Positions 43,774 to 47,052 of a DNA stretch of 47,052 bases are shown here, piece after piece. Location: the NCBI GenBank assembly GCA_021816775.1, contig JAKAXA010000025.1, forward strand, positions 1-47,052. Direction: 5' to 3'. Position numbers and translations under genes: made by a program. The number at the start of each line of letters is the position of its first letter. Within the stretch, counting starts at the first letter, position 1. Source of the DNA: Pseudomonadota bacterium (lineage in GTDB: Bacteria; Pseudomonadota; Gammaproteobacteria; Steroidobacterales; Steroidobacteraceae). The notes under the pieces were generated by a model, which saw only the letters and a list, made by a program, of their open reading frames with translations, did not search any database and was not told the origin of the DNA.

Positions 43774-45429
43774 TCAGGCCATAGTGTCTAGGCACCTGCA
43801 AGCGAAGTGACTCTCTGCGTCAGCCGAGAGGTCCTTGAATCGCTCCCGGAGCTGCGCTTTGAACATCTTGCCGGTGGAGGTATGAGGAATCTCCTGAACG
43901 AACACGAACGCGTTTGGGATCTGCCACCTGGCGAACCGGTCGGCTAACAGCTCACGGAGCTCCTGCGCGGTGGCGGTGACCCCTTCCCGCAAGACTACGA
44001 CTGCCAGGGGTCTTTCTTGCCATTTCGGATGGAAGACGGCGATGACCGCTGCTTCCGCCACTGCCGGGTGGGCCATCAGCGCATTCTCCAGGTCGACCGA
44101 GCTGATCCATTCCCCGCCGGACTTGATGATGTCCTTCGAACGGTCACGGATGCGAACGTACCCGTCAGGGTCGATCGTGGCGACGTCGCCCGTACGGAAC
44201 CATCCGTCGTCAGACCACTTGCTTTGCTCATCCGGGGAATTGAAATAGCTAGAAGCGATCCAGGGCCCGCGCAACTGCAGCTCACCGGGTGTCTTGCCAT
44301 CCCAGGGAACTTCGCCCTCAGCTCCTACTCCCCGCAGGTCCACAAATGGCAGCGGTCTGCCCTGTCGAGAGCGCACCTCGTACTTCGCGTCCGCATCCCA
44401 GCACTCCATCTGCGGCATCGGGTTGCACCAAGTCGCGAGCGGCGTGGCTTCGGTCATTCCCCAAGCATGCACCAGACGAATCCCGTGTTTATCCAGCCGT
44501 CGAATCAATGCTTCCGGGGGCGCAGCCCCGCCCACCATCAGACGCAGCCCTGGTAGGAGTTTCCATCGCCCGGCGTACTTTTCGACCGCATCCGCGATTC
44601 CCATCATGACGGTCGGGACTCCAGCGGCGATCGTCACTCGTTCTTGCTCTGCGAGATCCAAGAGGCTCTCGGGATCGAGGTGAGGTCCGGGAAAGACGAG
44701 CCTGGCTCCAACCAAGGGTGCCGCGAAAGGCAGCCCCCAGGCATTGGCGTGAAACATCGGCACCACGGGCAGGATTACATCGCGTTCCGCCAATGCCGCG
44801 CAGTCCGCAAAAAGCATAGCCAGGGAATGAAGCACCAGCGCGCGGTGGGAGTAAAGCACGCCTTTCGGCACGCCGGTCGTTCCAGAGGTATAGCACATCG
44901 CCGCGCCCTCGCGTTCATCAAGATCTGGGTACGTCAGGTCGTTGACGGACTCGCGCAGAAGAGCTTCGCAATCCACGAATTCCTTTGCCACGGGCTGGCC
45001 GGTAAGTGGCACAACGATGACGCGCTCGAATTTTGTCCCCGCTCGCATTTTTTCATACAGCGGCAACAGCACATCGTCGACGGTCAGAAACCGGTCGCCG
45101 GCATGATTTTCGATGAAGGACAGGTCCATCGGCGCGAGACGGAGATTCAGTGTGTGGACTACGCCGCCGGCTGCAGGGATCCCAAAGTAAGCGCCGAGGT
45201 GAAAGTAGTGATTCAACATCAGCGTGGCTACGCGATCGCCGCGAACGAGTCCCAAACGTATCAGGCCCTCCGCAAGGGCTCTTGCGTGCCGATAAAAATC
45301 GTCGTAGGTATGACGTTGCAGCGACCGGTCCGGCATCCGTGAGACAATCGCGGTTTTTGGGAAGAGCTTGCCGGAGCGCTCGAGAATGTGTGTCAACGTC
45401 AGAGGGTAAGGCATCATCGTGGCGTTCAT
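43774..45429 (-). CDS. AMP-forming acyl-CoA synthetase (fatty-acid CoA ligase)
   Basis: This 551-residue protein is of the ANL superfamily. It activates a carboxylic acid as acyl-AMP and then transfers it to CoA. The P-loop is YTSGTTGVPKG at 180-190. WGMTEATPLATW, GWFRTGDVATIDPDGYVRIRDRSKDIIKSGGEWIS and the catalytic Lys in STGKMFKAQLRERF follow in order. The pattern is that of medium/long-chain fatty-acyl-CoA ligases (AlkK-like), but the chain length cannot be set. ATG 45429 is chosen for its strong GGAGGGGGAG ribosome site; the frame is open upstream to 45552. Its product could feed the FadE at the other end of the window. Confidence 0.9.
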   Translation of the reverse strand: MNATMMPYPLTLTHILERSGKLFPKTAIVSRMPDRSLQRHTYDDFYRHARALAEGLIRLGLVRGDRVATLMLNHYFHLGAYFGIPAAGGVVHTLNLRLAPMDLSFIENHAGDRFLTVDDVLLPLYEKMRAGTKFERVIVVPLTGQPVAKEFVDCEALLRESVNDLTYPDLDEREGAAMCYTSGTTGVPKGVLYSHRALVLHSLAMLFADCAALAERDVILPVVPMFHANAWGLPFAAPLVGARLVFPGPHLDPESLLDLAEQERVTIAAGVPTVMMGIADAVEKYAGRWKLLPGLRLMVGGAAPPEALIRRLDKHGIRLVHAWGMTEATPLATWCNPMPQMECWDADAKYEVRSRQGRPLPFVDLRGVGAEGEVPWDGKTPGELQLRGPWIASSYFNSPDEQSKWSDDGWFRTGDVATIDPDGYVRIRDRSKDIIKSGGEWISSVDLENALMAHPAVAEAAVIAVFHPKWQERPLAVVVLREGVTATAQELRELLADRFARWQIPNAFVFVQEIPHTSTGKMFKAQLRERFKDLSADAESHFACRCLDTMA

Positions 45430-45526
45430 CTCCCCCTCCTGCCGGGAAACGCCCCGGCACAGTTGGAAAGTCAAGCTCCCGTCCGGGAGAGTCTTCGTGG
45501 GACTTCTGAATCGCGTTAATGTTATC

Positions 45527-45536
45527 TCTCTAGAGA
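45527..45536. promoter_or_regulatory. Palindrome upstream of the acyl-CoA synthetase gene
   Basis: TCTCTAGAGA is a perfect 10-bp palindrome about 100 bp before the start of the minus-strand synthetase gene, in an AT-richer stretch that could be its promoter. It may be an operator; no known regulator was matched. Confidence 0.25.
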
Positions 45537-45607
45537 AACATGCAGCTGACACCGGCGGGAAGCTTCTCGGGCGACGTCGTCGAAGCTCCCCGCTCGGGCG
45601 GATTTTC

Positions 45608-46023
45608 TCATCCTGATTGACGCGCCGCTCTCAGTGCAGATTCTTGCGCGCCAGGAAGCATGTTGCGCGCGCCCGCCGCAGATTTCTGGGGTAGGGCCTT
45701 CGGCCGTAGGCGCGCTAGTGTCGTCGCGGGCTTTGCCTGTGTGGTTCGCGATGTATCCGCGTCGCTATCCCCGTGCTTGCGCGATATTCGCGTCAGTACG
45801 GCGGCCAAGACTGTGCCAGCGTCCGTGGCAAGTCCGTCGATTCGGTTTCCATGCTGCGAAACGACGAAGTTGAAGTCCAAATATCCAACGAACTGGCCGT
45901 TGATCTTGGTCGCATAGGTGATCGTGCCCGTGCAATTGCTGTTGATCATTTCCATGCCGTCGACTGTCTGGGTCACGGCCGGACCACCGCCGACCATCAG
46001 CGTACCGCTTCCCGTGAAGTGCC
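45608..46023 (-). pseudogene. 5'-truncated gene for a secreted beta-rich protein
   Basis: The frame reads GSGTLMVGGGPAVTQTVDGMEMINSNCTGTITYATKINGQFVGYLDFNFVVSQHGNRIDGLATDAGTVLAAVLTRI. It resembles the C-terminal part of secreted or periplasmic proteins with repeated beta strands (a CTGTITY-type motif). The coding sequence runs up to the left inverted repeat of the element at 46024 and is not continued beyond it with a start or signal peptide. The last 50 residues are Arg/Ala-rich and may lie beyond the original end. Confidence 0.6.
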
Positions 46024-46168
46024 CTGGCCGGCGACAATTAGAACTTTCGGGTGCTTGCCTCCGACGGCTGTCGTAATTGACGTCGGGTAATTGACGCCGG
46101 CGGAGCCGGCTGCGGGGGCGGCGACAACTATATTTTTCGGGCCGAAAGTTCTAATTGTCGCCGGCCAG
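46024..46168. mobile_element. 145-bp MITE-like element with 27-bp perfect inverted ends
   Basis: The left end (46024-46050, contains GGCGACAATTAGAACTTTCGG) is the exact reverse complement of the right end (46142-46168). The 91 bp between them encode nothing but include two direct copies of TAATTGACG (about 46073 and 46090). This is the structure of a miniature inverted-repeat element derived from an insertion sequence, possibly of IS21 type judging by the repeated end motif. No clear target duplication was found. Confidence 0.75.
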
Positions 46169-46487
46169 CGGAAGCGTGGATTGATCCACAGGTTCAAGCG
46201 TATATGTGCGCGGAGTTCCTCAGCACAGCACAGCACACATTTTCGTCACAAGTTCCCTGATTATTTCCAGCAGTCGAGCCAGACGATAACCTTGCCAGTG
46301 GGTGACGCCTCTCGGCCAGGCATTTGTGCGCACGGCCCGATCGGGTCGTCAGCAGACTGTTTGATCGGTGGCTCGTGCATTTGGTCCACGATCAGCAGCG
46401 TTCGGACCGTGAGGCGGCTCTTCCAAGCAGATGACGCTCACACGCCTGACGGTCGTACGTGCGTATGGCTAATTGCCCTGGTAATGT
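46169..46487. other. Gap between the MITE-like element and the AbrB gene
   Basis: About 320 bp. An open plus-strand frame extends from the element, but it is a product of the palindrome and has no family resemblance. TGGCTAATTGCCCTGGTAATGT at its right end may include the AbrB-gene promoter. Confidence 0.4.
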
Positions 46488-46697
46488 ATGTCCATGGCTA
46501 TCGCGCATTCAAAATTGACCGCTCCGGGTCAGATCTCCGTGCCCACTGAGGTTCGCAAGAGGCTTGGCGTCGGTCCCGGATCGGTTCTCGAGTCGGACGA
46601 AAAGGATGACCAAGTCATCGTCCGGAGGGCTGTGAACAGCAGGTTTGCGTTCATCCCGTGCTTACGGGCGACCACTGCGATCGAGGCGCCGGGCTGA
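46488..46697 (+). pseudogene. AbrB/MazE-type antitoxin gene, truncated
   Basis: The first 47 or so residues (MAIAHSKLTAPGQISVPTEVRKRLGVGPGSVLE, then DEKDDQVIVRRA) are a complete SpoVT/AbrB DNA-binding fold, as in antitoxins paired with PIN toxins. At nt 46631 the similarity stops, and the remaining 22 residues are antisense to a transposase remnant. The C-terminal toxin-binding tail is therefore lost, and no toxin gene follows. Either ATG 46488 or ATG 46494 could be the start. Confidence 0.75.
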
Positions 46698-46797
46698 GCG
46701 GCTTCCCTCAGGACCGCGAGCTTCTCATCCAGGGTACGGACGCGGCGGGTGCTACGCTCGGTGCCGTGCTCGTCAATATCACTCTGGGCGAAGTGTC
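46634..46797 (-). pseudogene. IS66-type TnpA (OrfA) remnant
   Basis: The minus strand reads FAQSDIDEHGTERSTRRVRTLDEKLAVLREAAQPGASIAVVARKHGMNANLLF. This is the helix-turn-helix of IS66-family TnpA (compare KxxIVxExxxPGASVxxVARRHxxNxNLLFxWRR). It breaks off after LLF at 46634, three bases from where the AbrB similarity ends. The downstream TnpB and TnpC genes are not present. The remaining right end (46798-47052) holds no supported gene. Confidence 0.75.
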
Positions 46798-47052
46798 CAT
46801 TTGGGCTCTAAGCGGACGCGTACACCGTTGCCGCTTCCGAACCGGATCATCCCTGCAGACCAACCTCCAAGCGAGCCTGTAGTAACCGGACGCTTACGAA
46901 CAATGTGAATCCGCCAATGTGCAATTTCAGACATCCTGACGTAGGCCCTGCTGAAAATGTCCGGTTTTGGAGCCATCAGTGGGCCGGGGCCGCCTCCGGG
47001 GCGGCGCTGTGGTGCGCCGGAGTGCCTGGGAAGGCAAGCCCGATGAGCGGCG

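Noticed and set aside
46091..46549. Plus-strand 152-residue protein next to the palindromic element
   Set aside because: Its first part is translated from the inverted repeat itself, there is no known domain, and it overlaps the AbrB gene in another frame.
46488..46797. Complete toxin-antitoxin system
   Set aside because: The antitoxin is truncated and no PIN or other toxin gene follows.
1..47052. tRNA, rRNA or riboswitch genes
   Set aside because: No GGTTCGAATCC-type T-arm with a fitting cloverleaf, no rRNA signature and no riboswitch consensus was seen in the gaps; small unknown RNAs cannot be excluded by eye.

Overview
The window looks like a chromosomal segment of a GC-rich gammaproteobacterium. 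The FadE-type acyl-CoA dehydrogenase with a C-terminal DUF1974 region, the GspA/GspB pair, RimO and DinB all point that way, and the overall style recalls the Xanthomonadales/Nevskiales/Steroidobacterales. Genus cannot be read from the sequence. No rRNA, tRNA or CRISPR array was seen.

Left part (about 1-20.6 kb): dense, very GC-rich core DNA. Plus strand: fadE, overlapping a DUF3667 membrane protein with an in-frame 18-bp tandem repeat; dinB; a gspA-like AAA ATPase and gspB; a Ser/Thr kinase with a degenerate receiver domain; a glycosyltransferase. Minus strand: an SDR oxidoreductase, a methyltransferase and an unknown protein in one operon. Plus strand again: a PEBP-like protein, rimO, a broken S10 peptidase gene and a DMT-family transporter with a histidine-rich tail. 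Minus strand again: a PmtA-like methyltransferase, a PAP2 protein, a small lipoprotein and a secreted HExxH protein.

Middle part (about 20.7-28.7 kb): base composition drops, intergenic gaps lengthen and gene remnants appear. These include a GNAT acetyltransferase that may be decaying, a frameshifted PQQ-dehydrogenase end, a frameshifted isoaspartyl-methyltransferase-like piece and an IS256-type transposase tail. Intact genes among them encode a secreted cyclophilin, a small lipoprotein and an OFA-type MFS transporter.

Right part (about 28.7-47 kb): a mosaic of intact stress and central-carbon genes separated by mobile-element debris. It holds a ClC protein with altered signature residues; a ferritin-like/OsmC pair; a coupled PAS protein and Crp/Fnr regulator; a CheB-CheR-PAS hybrid without a kinase; a tkt-gnd-zwf operon (pentose phosphate pathway, NADPH supply); and an acyl-CoA synthetase. 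An 18-bp sequence occurs in direct orientation at about 30.8 kb and 43.7 kb, on either side of the ferritin-to-zwf block. The far right end has a 145-bp element with 27-bp perfect inverted ends that cuts a secreted-protein gene, then an AbrB antitoxin gene fused within a few bases to an IS66-type TnpA remnant.

The right-hand genes fit together as an oxidative/starvation survival cassette: iron storage, organic-peroxide reduction, NADPH production, anion transport and Crp/PAS/CheBR signalling. This functional reading is an inference from family membership and clustering.
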